From positions 10,478,001 to 10,542,000 of the forward strand of contig WOAB01000040.1 in the NCBI GenBank assembly GCA_027886185.1: a DNA stretch of 64,000 bases. Reading direction: 5' to 3'. This document shows, in pieces, positions 30,148 to 43,286 of this stretch (the first letter of the stretch is position 1; the number at the start of each line of letters is the position of its first letter). A model generated the notes under the pieces. That model had not been told where the DNA came from and ran no database searches. It saw only the letters and a program-made list of their open reading frames with translations. The DNA is from Rheum nobile (lineage: Eukaryota > Streptophyta > Magnoliopsida > Caryophyllales > Polygonaceae). Both the position numbers and the translations under genes were made by a program.

Positions 30148-31656
30148 CTACCATCTCGAATAGGATCCCTTCGGAATCCTCCAACTCGTCTCTTCCTGTG
30201 GAGACCTCTCATGGAAAGGTTTGAACCTTAGACCATGTTCCTGCCTTGCCATCCACTCCATGTTCATTCTCTTTGGAGTGTCTCCCCCATACTTAGAATG
30301 ATGCGGGGGCCGATACGGCCCAATCTGAATATGCTGCACGTCACTAGATGAAGGCTTATAGCCTTCTATGGTTAGTGCAGGGGGGCAAGTGCCCAAAGCA
30401 GAGGAAATAGGGTCTCCTATATCATCTAACAAGACATCATCGATATGCATTTCATGCAAATCATGCAACTCAATAGGTCCATCAGGAGTGGGACACTCAA
30501 CTACGGTCTGTACTGCATCAATTTTAGCATTTCCATGCACAGAATCATCAATATCATTAATGCAGAGAGGTGCGGGTAATTCAATGGAAGTGGCATTATG
30601 AATATCATGTCTGAAAATTATTCCATCAAATTCCATAGTCAGGGTACCACTATCCACATCAATCTTAGTCATGGAAGTTTTCATAAAAGGTCGCTCTAGC
30701 ATAACAAGGGCAACTTGCTCATCATAATCCATATCCATAACAAAGAAATTAGCAGGGAATATCAAGGGACCTATCCTAACAAGGACATCTTCTACAATAC
30801 CCTTAGGGGGCACACAAGAACCATCAGCAAGCTGTATAACAATATTAGTATCATGCAAGGGTCCTAATTCCAATTTTTCAATCAATGAATAGGGTAGGAC
30901 ATTAATTGAGACACCCAAGTCTAGCAGTGCTTTCTCAAAAAGATGCCCACCTATAGTGATAGGAATTGTAAAAGTACCTGGATCCTTGCATTTCTCAAGC
31001 AGACGTTTCTGAACCACCGCTGACACTTGCTCACCCACTGGACTCTTCTTCTGGGTCTTTTGTTTCTGAGCCCTCTTCACCGTGCATAGCTCATTTAAGA
31101 ACTTGGCGTATCGCGGGATAGCCTTAATAAGCTTCAGCAGGGGGATGTTCACCTCACAGTTCTGAAATATCTCGAACAGATCCCTGTCGTCGACGACTCT
31201 TCTAGCCTTTAGCGCCTCAGGAAAAGGTGATGGGGGATTCTCTGAACCTAGAGGAGGGAACACGGGCCGAACGTAATTATCAACATAGGTGTCTTCATCA
31301 GGAACAGATTTTCGAGGATCAGGTCGCGGTGAGCCCACCGCGGGGCGTGAGTGATCGCCGCGGGGCGGTGGGGTCGCGGTGACATCGACCGCGGGGCGCT
31401 CATTGACTTCTTTCTCCGGATTCTCGTTCTCCTCTTCAGCAATAGGAGCAACGACCGTCTTACCACTTCTTAGCGTGATAACACTCATGTTTTCTCTGGG
31501 GTTCACAGTGGTCTGGGATGGCAGGGAGTTTGAGGCCCTTTGGTTAATCTTGGTCACCTCATCGGCTAACTGGCCAATGTGCCTCTCCATGTTCTTGATA
31601 CTCGACTCAGTGGCTTGCACATGTGTGGCAAAGTGATGAGTCAACGTCTTCAGCAA
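30148..31656 (-). CDS. Gag C-terminus and aspartic protease, unit B
   Basis: A 502-codon open stretch like that of unit A. The active site reads LLDLGVS instead of LLDLGAS, and LGRPFMK has become LERPFMK. It is cut from gag by TAA 31762-31764 and a second in-frame TAA just downstream (near 31729). Confidence 0.75.
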   Translation of the reverse strand: MLKTLTHHFATHVQATESSIKNMERHIGQLADEVTKINQRASNSLPSQTTVNPRENMSVITLRSGKTVVAPIAEEENENPEKEVNERPAVDVTATPPPRGDHSRPAVGSPRPDPRKSVPDEDTYVDNYVRPVFPPLGSENPPSPFPEALKARRVVDDRDLFEIFQNCEVNIPLLKLIKAIPRYAKFLNELCTVKRAQKQKTQKKSPVGEQVSAVVQKRLLEKCKDPGTFTIPITIGGHLFEKALLDLGVSINVLPYSLIEKLELGPLHDTNIVIQLADGSCVPPKGIVEDVLVRIGPLIFPANFFVMDMDYDEQVALVMLERPFMKTSMTKIDVDSGTLTMEFDGIIFRHDIHNATSIELPAPLCINDIDDSVHGNAKIDAVQTVVECPTPDGPIELHDLHEMHIDDVLLDDIGDPISSALGTCPPALTIEGYKPSSSDVQHIQIGPYRPPHHSKYGGDTPKRMNMEWMARQEHGLRFKPFHERSPQEETSWRIPKGSYSRW

Positions 31657-31761
31657 ATCCTCAGTTGAAGCTCTAGAAGTTTGACCGTGAGGTCTCTGTT
31701 GATACTGAGCTCTTTGTTGGTACTGTTGTTACTGAGACGGCTGGTATTGCTGTTGTGCCGG

Positions 31762-32877
31762 TTACTGACCGCCCTGAGGGTCACTCCATCTGAATCCTGG
31801 GTGATCACGGCCTCTCTGGTTGTAATTAGGTTGTCCACCATATTGTTGTCTAGGAGCGCCGTAGCCTCCTACAGCATTGACTTCGACAACACCGTCCTCT
31901 TGCAGCTGCGGACAAGCATCGGTGTGGTGGGCCTGATTAGAGCAAAGACCGCATGCTCTGGCGTGTTGAGGGGCATTCTGATTTGCTATTTTCATAACTA
32001 TCTCCTTCAACTCGGCCAACTCAGTCAACACCGGGCTTGGTCCTGCAGGGGTCACAGCATTGACCGCCTTCCTCTGGTATGTCTTCCCGAAATTCCGGGT
32101 GCTCTCACTCATCTCCTGGAGTCTATTCATAGCGTCATCCGGTGTCAGGTTCAGAATACTTCCACCGCATGCAGCATCAACCATTCTTCTTTCTTGGTCC
32201 AGCAGACCATTGTGCAAATAGAGAACAAGATCTTGCTTGGCATACCCGTGGAATGGGCAGCTGGAACAAAGCCTCTTGTGCCTCTCCAAATAATCATAAA
32301 GTGTTTCATCACCAGCCTGCTCGATATTGGCAATTGCCTTTTTCAAAGCATTCGCCTTCTTCGTGGGAAAATATTTGTCCAGGAACGCTTTGTGAAGCTT
32401 CGTCCATGTATCTATGGTTCCTGGCGGCAGGTGATAATACCAATCACTCGCAGAGTCGAGTAGAGAAAAACCAAAAGCTCTCATCTTGATTTGATCTTCG
32501 GTCACATTCCTGGGCTTCATGGTCATGCAGACATTGTGGAACTTGCCCAGGTGAGAAATCGGATCCTCTCCACTCAGACCGTGGAATTTAGGGAGGTAAG
32601 CAACAACTCCCGACTTCAATTCAAAGTTCACCCCTTCTCCTAGTGCAGGAATGATGACAGCTAGGGGTTGAGCCCCAATATTCGGCTCAGTAAGCTCTCT
32701 CAGAGTTCCAGTTCCAGCCATTGCAATAGCTGGGGTAGTAGCAGTCTCAACGGTTCCAACTGTATCTACTCCTTCTTCTCCGTCTTCTCCTTGATTGCGC
32801 AGGTCCCTAAGGAAATATCTGTCAATCTCTGGATCCAAAGCTAGAAGGGGAGAGTCAGTACTACGGGTGTCGACCAT
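31762..32877 (-). pseudogene. gag: Athila-type gag, unit B
   Basis: From ATG 32877, with the gag core as in the other units and a canonical zinc knuckle CGLCSNQAHHTDAC (CX2CX4HX4C) near residue 320, used for RNA binding. It ends at a TAA shared with A and C where D has CAA, in a Gln-rich linker before the protease. The product would keep gag but lose protease unless the stop is read through. Confidence 0.78.
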
Positions 32878-32931
32878 AAGATAGGTCTCCACCAACAATC
32901 AATCACGAAAACATACAACAAACAAAAACCT

Positions 32932-32949
32932 TCCCCGGCAACGGCGCCA
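32932..32949 (-). other. Primer-binding site, tRNA-Asp type, unit B
   Basis: Same 18-nt sequence and 4-nt offset as in unit A, next to LTR3. Confidence 0.88.
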
Positions 32950-32953
32950 AATT

Positions 32954-34381
32954 TGACGCGGCTAAAGATACACAAGCAAATGTAGTTGATTAGCCTTATC
33001 AAAGTAAATTATCCTAACCAACCTACTAAATAGAGTATAGCAGACAAGTAAGGGTCGATCCCACAGAGAAGGTATGATGTAGTATGCAAACGTGAATGAC
33101 GAGTAACAAGTAACAAGTAATTGGGGGGTTTTGTAATCAAAAGAACACTAAGCAAACAAAGCAAGTAGATTGAGTTGAGAGAATATTATGAGGGAAAGTA
33201 GTTCCACTAGACCGAAATCCACAGTACAGAGATAGAGTTTGATCACTGAAATCTATTTCTTCCAAGTTCGTTTATTTATCCTTATAGTCGTTCCCACCCT
33301 GATCGTAAGTACTATTCATTCTCACAATTGTCAATAGACTTATTACTATGCCAATGATAAAGCACAACTGATTCTCATAGTTGTCAGCGTACTTTATCAC
33401 CAACACAGCAATAGCAATGCACACAAGGATATAGGATACATGCAAGTAGAAAGACGTACAAGTACTCACTCCCCTACTTAACATGCAATTGATTCTCACA
33501 CACAATTGTACGCTCGGAACCCCTATACGCACAATTGTGTTTGCCACTAGATATGCACTCGGAACCCCTATATGCAATCCTAGCAATTGATAAAAAGCAT
33601 TCAACCTAGTTGATCAGGCTAAGAAGAACAACAAGAAATCAATATCAATATAACCAAGAGAATCAATCCGATATAAATAAGGATAAGAACAAGGAATATA
33701 AATCTCACAAACACATCAACTGTACTGCTTCAATCGTCTAGCAGAACAAAGGGAAGTTAGTTCTCCATCAAAGGGGATGAAAAACTCTAATTAGAAATTA
33801 ACGATAAAAACAACAGACGCGATGTTATTGATGATTATGATTCTGATTTGGAGGCTGTGGGAATTAGGTTAAATAGAGTTAACCTAAAGCCCAAGATCAC
33901 AAACCATATCAAACAAGGAAATAAAATAATAAAACAAAGGAAATCCAACTAATGTATAAAAAGAAATAAAATAAAATAAAATAACTCTGGCCGTGATGTC
34001 ATTAAGCGCAACCACCGCGGGGCGGTGAAGATCCACCGCGGGGCGTCGAACTCTCCACCGCTGGGCGGTGGCTTCCTCTGGCGCGGGCTGCATTCTTCAC
34101 TGAGAGTCATCGCCGGGTCGCGGCGAGGATCGCCGCGGGGCGGTGAACTCCAATCCTCCAGCTCTCTTCTTCTTTTCTTCTTCTGCTGCTCTCCAATACT
34201 ACCAAGTGTTGGTAGCCTTCTCCATAAATGCTCCAGCAGCTCCATCTAAGCTGCAAATCCTTGGATTTCTTCACTTCTCTCCATAACATCTGAATTGCAG
34301 ACTTAGCACCAAAACTCATCCAAAACTCCTCTAAATTATGCTAATAGTTGCTAGTAAAGGTGTATGAAATAACACCTATCA
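32954..34381 (-). repeat. Array LTR3 (shared by units B and C)
   Basis: 1428 bp. It shares with LTR4 alone the variants CATTCTCAC (near 33316), GGGCTGCATTC (near 34086) and CCTCTAAATT (near 34328). Confidence 0.93.
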
Positions 34382-35069
34382 AATTCCCCCATACTTAGAC
34401 CTTTACTCATCCCGAGTAAACTAAAGAAAAGCTCACCCTCTCAATTGACACCAAGGCCTCAGGAAGTACAAGAAAACGTGACACTAGCAACTACAACATA
34501 TCAACAATAAGCTCTAGACAACCAAAACAAGTGATGCAAAGATAGTCTAATCCTAACTCCAATCTAGCTCCTTATCGCTCCATGAGTGGCCTACCCGACA
34601 GTCCTTCTTTGACTCCCTTCTTATGACGCCTCCACCAAGATATGAAGAGGAATCCTAGAATCACTCTTATTCTTTTACGCTCATCTTGCCTAGGCGCCCT
34701 TTCGGGTTTTCAACTAGCCACTCATTTCATTTTGCTAGATATCTCACCAATACTCACATCACTCCAGTCCACTTTTGCCTTGGTCTATACCAGTCGGATT
34801 ACCTGCTTTTTACCTGGACCGCCCTTTCGGGTTTTCAGTCCATCCCATGATTTTGATTGCCTTTTTATTTCTTTTTGGCTTTTTCGATTTTTTTTTTTAT
34901 CCGAAAACAGAAACGGAAACAACAATGCAGAAAACGAATGCAGAAATAAGCTATGTACACTAGCTAGCATGAAAGCAAGTCTATATTCCTCCCCCATACT
35001 TAAACCGAACATTGTCCTCAATGTAGAAAAGAGAACATCAAATGATAGGGGAAAGAAGAAATAAACTCA

Positions 35070-36304
35070 CTATGGACCGGAAGGTGGTGGTGGGTACATC
35101 CCAAAGTAGTCCCTCATATGAGCGTCCATAGTGTCCAGATGCTCATCTATCTCCGCATGGAGCTGGGTCTGCCACGTCTGCAGACTGGTCTCTACTCAGG
35201 AAGTCCACCGATCCTGGCGCGTGGAGAAAGCGTCCCATCTAGAGTACATCTCCTGCCATGGTGCGACAGGTCCGTACAAAGACGAATGCTCCTCGAACTG
35301 TGAAGAATCAGGGTCGTCCCCCTCTACAGGATCAGCGGCAGCATATCCACCACTAGGGCCCTCTCCAAACGGACCTGAAGGAGCAACGGCAGGGGCATCA
35401 TCGGCCGACATCCGGCTATCGCTCTGAATCCACCAACCCGCGTATGAAGGCGAGTAAGTGAACTCCCGTGGCACAGTCAAAATATGGCCCTCATAAGATG
35501 CCCAGACGAAATCGCCATCCTGCCCCAGTGGCTTCATCATGGAGCACACCTTCATGTGTGCTAAATCATATACTGCGCAGGGGACCGGCCGAGGAATCTG
35601 ATCGCAGACAATCACCTTGGCACAGAGGAGTGTAATAAGACCACCCCCACAAATATCACGCGCCTCGCCATCACGAATCCTCTTCAGGGAACCCAAGAAA
35701 AGGGTAGCCCAACACGGCGTGTACTCTACAGTCCCTAGGATGCTCATAAACCACTGGAAGTCCTTCATGGGTACCTTCCCATCATCCGCATGGCCGAATA
35801 AATCTCTCATCATCACCTTGTGGATCAACCGCAGACACGGATTCACCAATCTGGAATTCACTTCCTGACCCTTCCTGAAACTCCTTCCTGTGGCCGCACG
35901 CCAGAAGTCCATCATCTCGGACTCATGAAGCCCACCAGACCACCCATCAGTTGGGTCCTTCGTAATACCCAGGGCTTCATTCGCCACCTTCTTAGACAAG
36001 GAATACTCGTGCCCATTGTATTTGAAATGAATCTTGCGCAAGTGCCTGTCCCCCGAGTTATTGGTGATCTTCTCGAAGGAAGTAATAAACTGATAGCACA
36101 GCTCGGGGTACGCGGGGGCAGTCTTGTCTAGAAAGATTCCTAACCCACACTGTGTCAAACACATTGTCACACAAGTGAGCAAACCCATCTGCTCCAGAGT
36201 CTGCTTGTGGAAGAACTTCGAAGCCAACACCTCCTCTCCTTCACAATGTTGTACACCTCACTCTCATCCCTAGTCGACACTTTCTTCTTGCCTCTCGATG
36301 CCAT
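35070..36304 (-). pseudogene. ATHILA ORF-1-type protein, unit C (broken)
   Basis: Carries the same 1-nt deletion (near 36231) and the same premature TGA (35196-35198) as unit B, leaving 35196-36230 open. Sharing both lesions argues that B and C were copied from each other over this segment after the damage arose. Confidence 0.8.
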
Positions 36305-37232
36305 AATAGAGAATTGAAATGCTAAAATCAAAAGACAGACAAGGAAAACTCACAAACAAGCAAACACGGATTCGGGAGAGACTCAGCGCGGGGCGGCAGG
36401 GTCGCGGCGAGAAGCTGAGAACAGGCACCGGGTCGCGGCGAAGTCGGCGCGGGGCGGTAGCAACAGTGACGCAAAGCGGGAGCAACGCGAGGCGGAACTA
36501 CGGCGGCGCGGTGGAGTTGTGTTTGGGCTTGGTTGTGAGGCTAGACTCCAATTTGGGGATTGGGGGCTAGATTATGCTCAAGGTCGAAAGGGGATTCAGG
36601 GAGAGAGAGGGGAAATAGATATGGGGCTAAAGGGAGGCGTTGGAATGGGTTTTAGATAGTGGGTTAGGTCAAGAAAAGGGAAAGGAAAAGGGATGATGGG
36701 CCGGTCATGTACCATGGCCCAAAAGAGAAATCTTGGCCCATAAAGAGGCCCAATCCGTCAAAACCTTAGTAACCACTTAAGAAATAAGCTTTTACTCACC
36801 CGTTTAAGGTTTTTTCGGGGCCCATTATTCTTGCTTTTTTTAAATAAATAAAAAAGTTGAGAAGTTATACCTGACCTTCACCGCGGGGCGGGGAGCTCCA
36901 CCGTGGGGCGGAAAGGGGGCGCCGCGGGGCGGTGAGAATGGCTGGGTACCACATCTCTTCTCGGTTTTACTTTCGCACCTGTAATGTGAGTAACAGGCGA
37001 ACGAAACAAAGCAAACTAAACTACGAAAATAATCTAATAAAAGAGAAAAATCAGGGAAAAACTAACACGGGTTGCTTCCCGGACAGCGCCTTGGTTATCG
37101 TCGTTGGCTCGACGTACTGCAAATCAACTACCATCTCGAATAGGATCCCTTCGGAATCCTCCAACTCGTCTCTTCCTGTGGAGACCTCTCATGGAAAGGT
37201 TTGAACCTTAGACCATGTTCCTGCCTTGCCAT

Positions 37233-38636
37233 CTACTCCATGTTCATTCTCTTTGGAGTGTCTCCCCCATATTTAGAACGATGCGGGGGCCGATACGGCC
37301 CAATCTGAATATGTTGCACGTCACTAGATGAAGGCTTATAGCCTTGTATGGTTAGTGCAGGGGGGCAAGTGCCCAAAGCAGAGGAAATGGGGTCTCCTAT
37401 ATCATCTAGCAAGACATCATCGATATGCATTTCATGCAAATCATGCAACTCAATAGGTCCATCAGGAGTGGGACACTCAACTACGGTCTGTACTGCATCA
37501 ATTTTAGCATTTCCATGCACAGAATCATCAATATCATTAATGCGGAGAGGTGCGGGTAATTCAATGGAAGTGGCATTATGAATATCATGTCTGAAAATTA
37601 TTCCATCAAATTCCATAGTCAGGGTACCACTATCCACATCAATCTTAGTCATGGAAGTTTTCATAAAAGGTCGCCCTAGCATAACAAGGGCAACTTGCTC
37701 ATCATAATCCATATCCATAACAAAGAAATCAGCAGGGAATATCAAGGGACCTATCCTAACAAGGACATCTTCTACAATACCCTTAGGGGGCACACAAGAA
37801 CCATCAGCAAGCTGTATAACAATATTAGTATCATGCAAGGGTCCTAATTCCAATTTTTCAATCAATGAATAGGGTAGGACATTAATTGAGGCACCCAAGT
37901 CTAGCAGTGCTTTCTCAAAAAGATGCCCACCTATAGTGATAGGAATTGTAAAAGTACCTGGATCCTTGCATTTCTCAGGCAGACGTTTCTGAACCACCGC
38001 TGACACTTGCTCACCCACTGGACTCTTCTTCTGGGTCTTTTGTTTCTGAGCCCTCTTCACCGTGCATAGCTCATTTAAGAACTTGGCGTATCGCGGGATA
38101 GCCTTAATAAGCTTCAGCAGGGGGATGTTCACCTCACAGTTCTGAAATATCTCGAACAGATCCCTGTCGTCGACGACTCTTCTAGCCTTTAGCGCCTCAG
38201 GAAAAGGTGCTGGGGGATTCTCTGAACCTAGAGGAGGGAACACGGGCCGAACGTAATTATCAACATAGGTGTCTTCAGCAGGAACAGATTTTCGAGGATC
38301 AGGTCGCGGCGAGCCCACCGTGGGGCGTGAGTGATCGCCGCGGGGCGGTGGGGTCGTGGTGACATCGACCGCGGGGCGCTCATTGACTTATTTCTCCGGA
38401 TTCTCGTTCTCCTCTTCAGCAATAGGAGCAACGACCGTCTTACCACTTCTTAGCGTGATAACACTCACGTTTTCTCTGGGGTTCACAGTGGTCTGGGATG
38501 GCAGGGAGTTTGAGGCCCTTTGGTTAATCTTGGTCACCTCATCGGCTAACTGGCCAATCTGCCTCTCCATGTTCTTGATACTCGACTCAGTGGCTTGCAC
38601 ATGTGTGGCAAAGTGATGAGTCAACGTCTTCAGCAA
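37233..38636 (-). pseudogene. Gag C-terminus and aspartic protease, unit C (two stops)
   Basis: The protease active site LLDLGAS is intact, but TAA near 38388 splits the N-terminal part (38388-38636) from the rest (37233-38318). A TAG at 37233-37235 removes the last 30 or so codons present in A and B. Confidence 0.75.
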
Positions 38637-38741
38637 ATCCTCAGTTGAAGCTCTAGAAGTTTGACCGTGAGGTCTCTGTTGATACTGAGCTCTTTGTTGG
38701 TACTGTTGTTGCTGAGCCGGCTGGTATTGCTGTTGTGCCGG

Positions 38742-39857
38742 TTACTGACCGCCCTGAGGGTCACTCCATCTGAATCCTGGGTGATCACGGCCTCTCTGGT
38801 TGTAATTAGGTTGTCCACCATATTGTTGTCTAGGAGCGTCGTAGCCTCCTACAGCATTGACTTCGACAACACCCTCCCCTTGCAGCTGAGGACAAGCATC
38901 GGTGTGGTGGGCCTGATTAGAGCAAAGACCGCATGCTCTGGCGTGTTGAGGGGCATTCTGATTTGCTATTTTCATAACTATCTTTTTCAACTCGGCCAAC
39001 TCAGTCAACACCGGGCTTGGTCCTGCAGGGGTCACAGCATTGACCGCCTTCCTCTGGTATGTCTTCCCGAAATTCCGGGTGCTCTCACTCATCTCCTGGA
39101 GTCTATTCATAGCGTCATCCGGTGTCAGGTTCAGAATACTTCTACCGCATGCAGCATCAACCATTCTTCTTTCTTGGTCCAGCAGACCATTGTGCAAATA
39201 GAGAACAAGATCTTGCTTGGCATACCCGTGGAATGGGCAGCTGGAACAAAGCCTCTTGTACCTCTCCAAATAATCATAAAGTGTTTCATCACCAGCCTGC
39301 TCGATGTTGGCAATTGCCTTTTTCAAAGCATTCGCCTTCTTCGTGGGAAAATATTTGTCCAGGAACGCTTTGTGAAGCTTCGTCCATGTATCTATGGTTC
39401 CTGGCGGCAAGTGATAATACCAATCGCTCGCAGAGTCGAGTAGAGAAAAACCAAAAGCTCTCATCTTGATTTGATCTTCGGTCACATTCATGGGCTTCAT
39501 GGTCATGCAGACATTGTGGAACTTGCCCAGGTGAGAAATCGGATCCTCTCCACTCAGACCGTGGAATTTAGGGAGGTAAGCAACAACTCCCAACTTCAAT
39601 TCAAAGTTCACCCCTTCTCCTAGTGCAGGAATGATGACAGCTAGGGGTTGAGCCCCAATATTCGGCTCAGTAAGCTCTCTCAGAGTTCCAGTTCCAGCCA
39701 TTGCAATAGCTGGGGTAGTAGCAGTCTCAACGGTTCCAACTGTATCTACTCCTTCTTCTCCGTCTTCTCCTTGATTGCGCAGGTCCCTAAGGAAATATCT
39801 GTCAATCTCTGGATCCAAAGCTAGAAGGGGAGAGTCAGTACTACGGGTGTCGACCAT
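38742..39857 (-). pseudogene. gag: Athila-type gag, unit C
   Basis: From ATG 39857, gag core and CX2CX4HX4C zinc knuckle are present as in unit B. It ends at the TAA shared with A and B. Confidence 0.78.
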
Positions 39858-39911
39858 AAGATAGGTCTCCACCAACAATCAATCACGAAAACACACAACA
39901 AACAAAAACCT

Positions 39912-39929
39912 TCCCCGACAACGGCGCCA
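39912..39929 (-). other. Primer-binding site, tRNA-Asp type, unit C
   Basis: Same as the other units with one substitution (TGTCGGGGA instead of TGCCGGGGA), which may weaken primer pairing. Confidence 0.85.
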
Positions 39930-39933
39930 AATT

Positions 39934-41361
39934 TGACGCGGCTAAAGATGCACAAGCAAATGTCGTTGATTAGCCTTATCAAAGTAAATTATCCTAACCA
40001 ACCTACTAAATAGAGTATAGCAGACAAGTAAGGGTCGATCCCACAGAGAAGGTATGATGTAGTATGCAAACGTGAATGACGAGTAACAAGTAACAAGTAA
40101 TTGGGGGGTTTTGTAATCAAAAGAACACTAAGCAAACAAAGCAAGTAGATTGAGTTGAGAGAATATTATGAGGGAAAGTAGTTCCACTAGACCGAAATCC
40201 ACAGTACAGAGATAGAGTTTGATCACTGAAATCTATTTCTTCCAAGTTCGTTTATTTATCCTTATAGTCGTTCCCACCCTGATCGTAAGTACTATTCATT
40301 CTCACAATTGTCAATAGACTTATTACTATGCCAATGATAAAGCACAACTGATTCTCATAGTTGTCAGCGTACTTTATCACCAACACAGCAATAGCAATGC
40401 ACACAAGGATATAGGATACATGCAAGTAGAAAGACGTACAAGTACTCACTCCCCTACTTAACATGCAATTGATTCTCACACACAATTGTACGCTCGGAAC
40501 CCCTATACGCACAATTGTGTTTGCCACTAGATATGCACTCGGAACCCCTATATGCAATCCTAGCAATTGATAAAAAGCATTCAACCTAGTTGATCAGGCT
40601 AAGAAGAACAACAAGAAATCAATATCAATATAACCAAGAGAATCAATCCGATATAAATAAGGATAAGAACAAGGAATATAAATCTCACAAACACATCAAC
40701 TGTACTGCTTCAATCGTCTAGCAGAACAAAGGGAAGTTAGTTCTCCATCAAAGGGGATGAAAAACTCTAATTAGAAATTAACGATGAAAACAACAAACGC
40801 GATGTTATTGATGATTCTGATTCTGATTTGGAGGCTGTGGGAATTAGGTTAAATAGAGTTAACCTAAAGCCCAAGATCACAAACCATATCAAACAAGGAA
40901 ATAAAATAATAAAACAAAGGAAATCCGACTAATGCATAAAAAGAAATAAAATAAAATAAAATAACTCTGGCCGTGATGTCATTAAGCGCAACCACCGCGG
41001 GGCGGTGAAGATCCACCGCGGGGCGTCGAACTCTCCACCGCTGGGCGGTGGCTTCATCTGGCGCGGGCTGCATTCTTCACTGAGAGTCATCGCCGGGTCG
41101 CGGCGAGGATCGCCGCGGGGCGGTGAACTCCAATCCTCCAGCTCTCTTCTTCTTTTCTTCTTCTGCTGCTCTCCAATACTACCAAGTGTTGGTAGCCTTC
41201 TCCATAAATGCTCCAGCAGCTCCATCTAAGCTGCAAATCCTTGGATTTCTTCACTTCTCTCCATAACATCTGAATTGCAGACTTAGCACCAAAACTCATC
41301 CAAAACTCCTCTAAATTATGCTAATAGTTGCTAGTAAAGGTGTATGAAATAACACCTATCA
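39934..41361 (-). repeat. Array LTR4 (shared by units C and D)
   Basis: 1428 bp, closest to LTR3 at diagnostic sites. It is preceded by the primer site of unit C and followed by the polypurine tract of unit D. Confidence 0.93.
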
Positions 41362-42050
41362 AATTCCCCCATACTTAGACCTTTACTCATCCCGAGTAAA
41401 CTAAAGAAAAGCTCACCCTCTCAATTGACACCAAGGCCTCAGGAAGTACAAGAAAACGTGACACTAGCAACTACAACATATCAACAATAAGCTCTAGACA
41501 ACCAAAACAAGTGATGCAAAGATAGTCTAATCCTAACTCCAATCTAGCTCCTTATCGCTCCATGAGTGGCCTACCCGACAGTCCTTCTTTGACTCCCTTC
41601 TTATGACGCCTCCACCAAGATATGAAGAGGAATCCTAGAATCACTCTTATTCTTTTACGCTCATCTTGCCTAGGCGCCCTTTCGGGTTTTCACCTAGCCA
41701 CTCATTTCATTTTGCTAGATATCTCACCAATACTCACATCACTCCAGTCCACTTTTGCCTTGGTCTATACCAGTCGGATTACCTGCTTTTTACCTGGACC
41801 GCCCTTTCGGGTTTTCAGTCCATCCCATGATTTTGATTGCCTTTTTATTTCTTTTTGGCTTTTTCGATTTTTTTTTTTAATCCAAAAACATAAACGGAAA
41901 TAACAATGCAGAAAACGAATGCAGAAATAAGCTATGTACACTAGCTAGCATGAAAGCAAGTCTATATTCCTCCCCCATACTTAAACCGAACATTGTCCTC
42001 AATGTAGAAAAGAGAACATCAAATGATAGGGGAAAGAAGAAATAAACACA

Positions 42051-43286
42051 CTATGGACCGGAAGGTGGTGGTGGGTACATCCCAAAGTAGTCCCTCATAT
42101 GAGCGTCCATAGTGTCCAGACGCTCATCTATCTCCGCATGGAGCTGGGTCTGCCACGTCTGCAGACTGGTCTCTACTCGGGAAGTCCACCGATCCTGGCG
42201 CGTGGAGAAAGCGTCCCATCTAGAGTACATCTCCTGCCATGGTGCGACAGGTCCGTACAAAGACGAATCCTCCTCGAACTGTGAAGAACCGGGGTCGTCC
42301 CCCTCTACAGGATCAGCGGCAGCATATCCACCACTAGGGCCCTCTCCAAACGGACCTGAAGGAGCAACGGCAGGGTCATCATCGGCCGACATCCGGCTAT
42401 CGCTCTGAATCCACCAACCCGCGTATGAAGGCGAGTAAGTGAACTCCCGCGGCACAGTCAAAATATGGCCCTCATAAGATGCCCAGACCAAATCGCCATC
42501 CTGCCCCAGTGGCTTCATCATGGAGCACACCTTCATGTGTGCTAAATCATATACTGCGCAGGGGACCGGCCGAGGAATCTGATCGCAGGCAATCACCTTG
42601 GCACAAAGGAGTGTAATAAGACCACCCCCATAAATGTCACGCGCCTCGCCATCACGAATACTCTTCAGGGAACCCAAGAAAAGGGTAGCCCAACACGGCG
42701 TGTACTCTACAGTCCCCAGGATGCTCATAAACCACTGGAAGTCCTTCATGGGTACCTTCCCATCATCCGCATGGCCGAAGAAATCTCTCATCATCACCTT
42801 GTGGATCAACCGCAGACACAGATTCACCAATTTGGAATTCACTTCCTGACCCTTCCTGAAACTCCTTCTTGTGGCCGCACGCCAGAAGTCCATCATCTCG
42901 GACTCATGAAGCCCACCAGACCACCCATCAGTTGGGTCCTTCATAATACCCAGGGCTTCATTCGCCACCTTCTTAGACAAGGAATACTCGTGCCCATTGT
43001 ATTTGAAATGAATCTTGCGCAAGTGCCTGTCCCCCGAGTTATTGGTGATCTTCTCGAAGGAAGCAATAAACTGATAGCACAGCTCGGGGTACGCGGGGGC
43101 AGTCTTGTCCAGAAAGTTTCCTAACCCACACTGTGTCAAACACATTGTCACACAAGCGAGCAAACCCATCTGCTCCAGAGTCTGCTTGTGGAAGAACTTC
43201 GAAGCCAACACCTTCCTCTCCTTCACAATGTTGTACACCTCACTCTCATCCCTAGTCGACACTTTCTTCTTGCCTCTCGATGCCAT
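42051..43286 (-). CDS. ATHILA ORF-1-type protein, unit D
   Basis: An intact 411-codon frame, colinear with unit A and differing by scattered substitutions. It has the same N-terminal basic segment (MASRGKKK), central conserved block and C-terminal possible coiled coil with a Pro-rich end. Intact copies are at the two outer units; the inner two are broken. Confidence 0.75.
   Translation of the reverse strand: MASRGKKKVSTRDESEVYNIVKERKVLASKFFHKQTLEQMGLLACVTMCLTQCGLGNFLDKTAPAYPELCYQFIASFEKITNNSGDRHLRKIHFKYNGHEYSLSKKVANEALGIMKDPTDGWSGGLHESEMMDFWRAATRRSFRKGQEVNSKLVNLCLRLIHKVMMRDFFGHADDGKVPMKDFQWFMSILGTVEYTPCWATLFLGSLKSIRDGEARDIYGGGLITLLCAKVIACDQIPRPVPCAVYDLAHMKVCSMMKPLGQDGDLVWASYEGHILTVPREFTYSPSYAGWWIQSDSRMSADDDPAVAPSGPFGEGPSGGYAAADPVEGDDPGSSQFEEDSSLYGPVAPWQEMYSRWDAFSTRQDRWTSRVETSLQTWQTQLHAEIDERLDTMDAHMRDYFGMYPPPPSGP

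Larger units (their letters stand above)
27415..32953 (-). mobile_element. Array unit B, internal region
   Basis: Same order as unit A. It is about 13 bp shorter, including one block missing near 27955 where A, C and D have an AAAACGAATGC stretch. It shares ORF-1 breaks with unit C but gag-half variants with unit A. Confidence 0.9.
34382..39933 (-). mobile_element. Array unit C, internal region
   Basis: Same order as unit A. The ORF-1 half matches unit B and the gag half matches unit D at diagnostic sites. Confidence 0.9.
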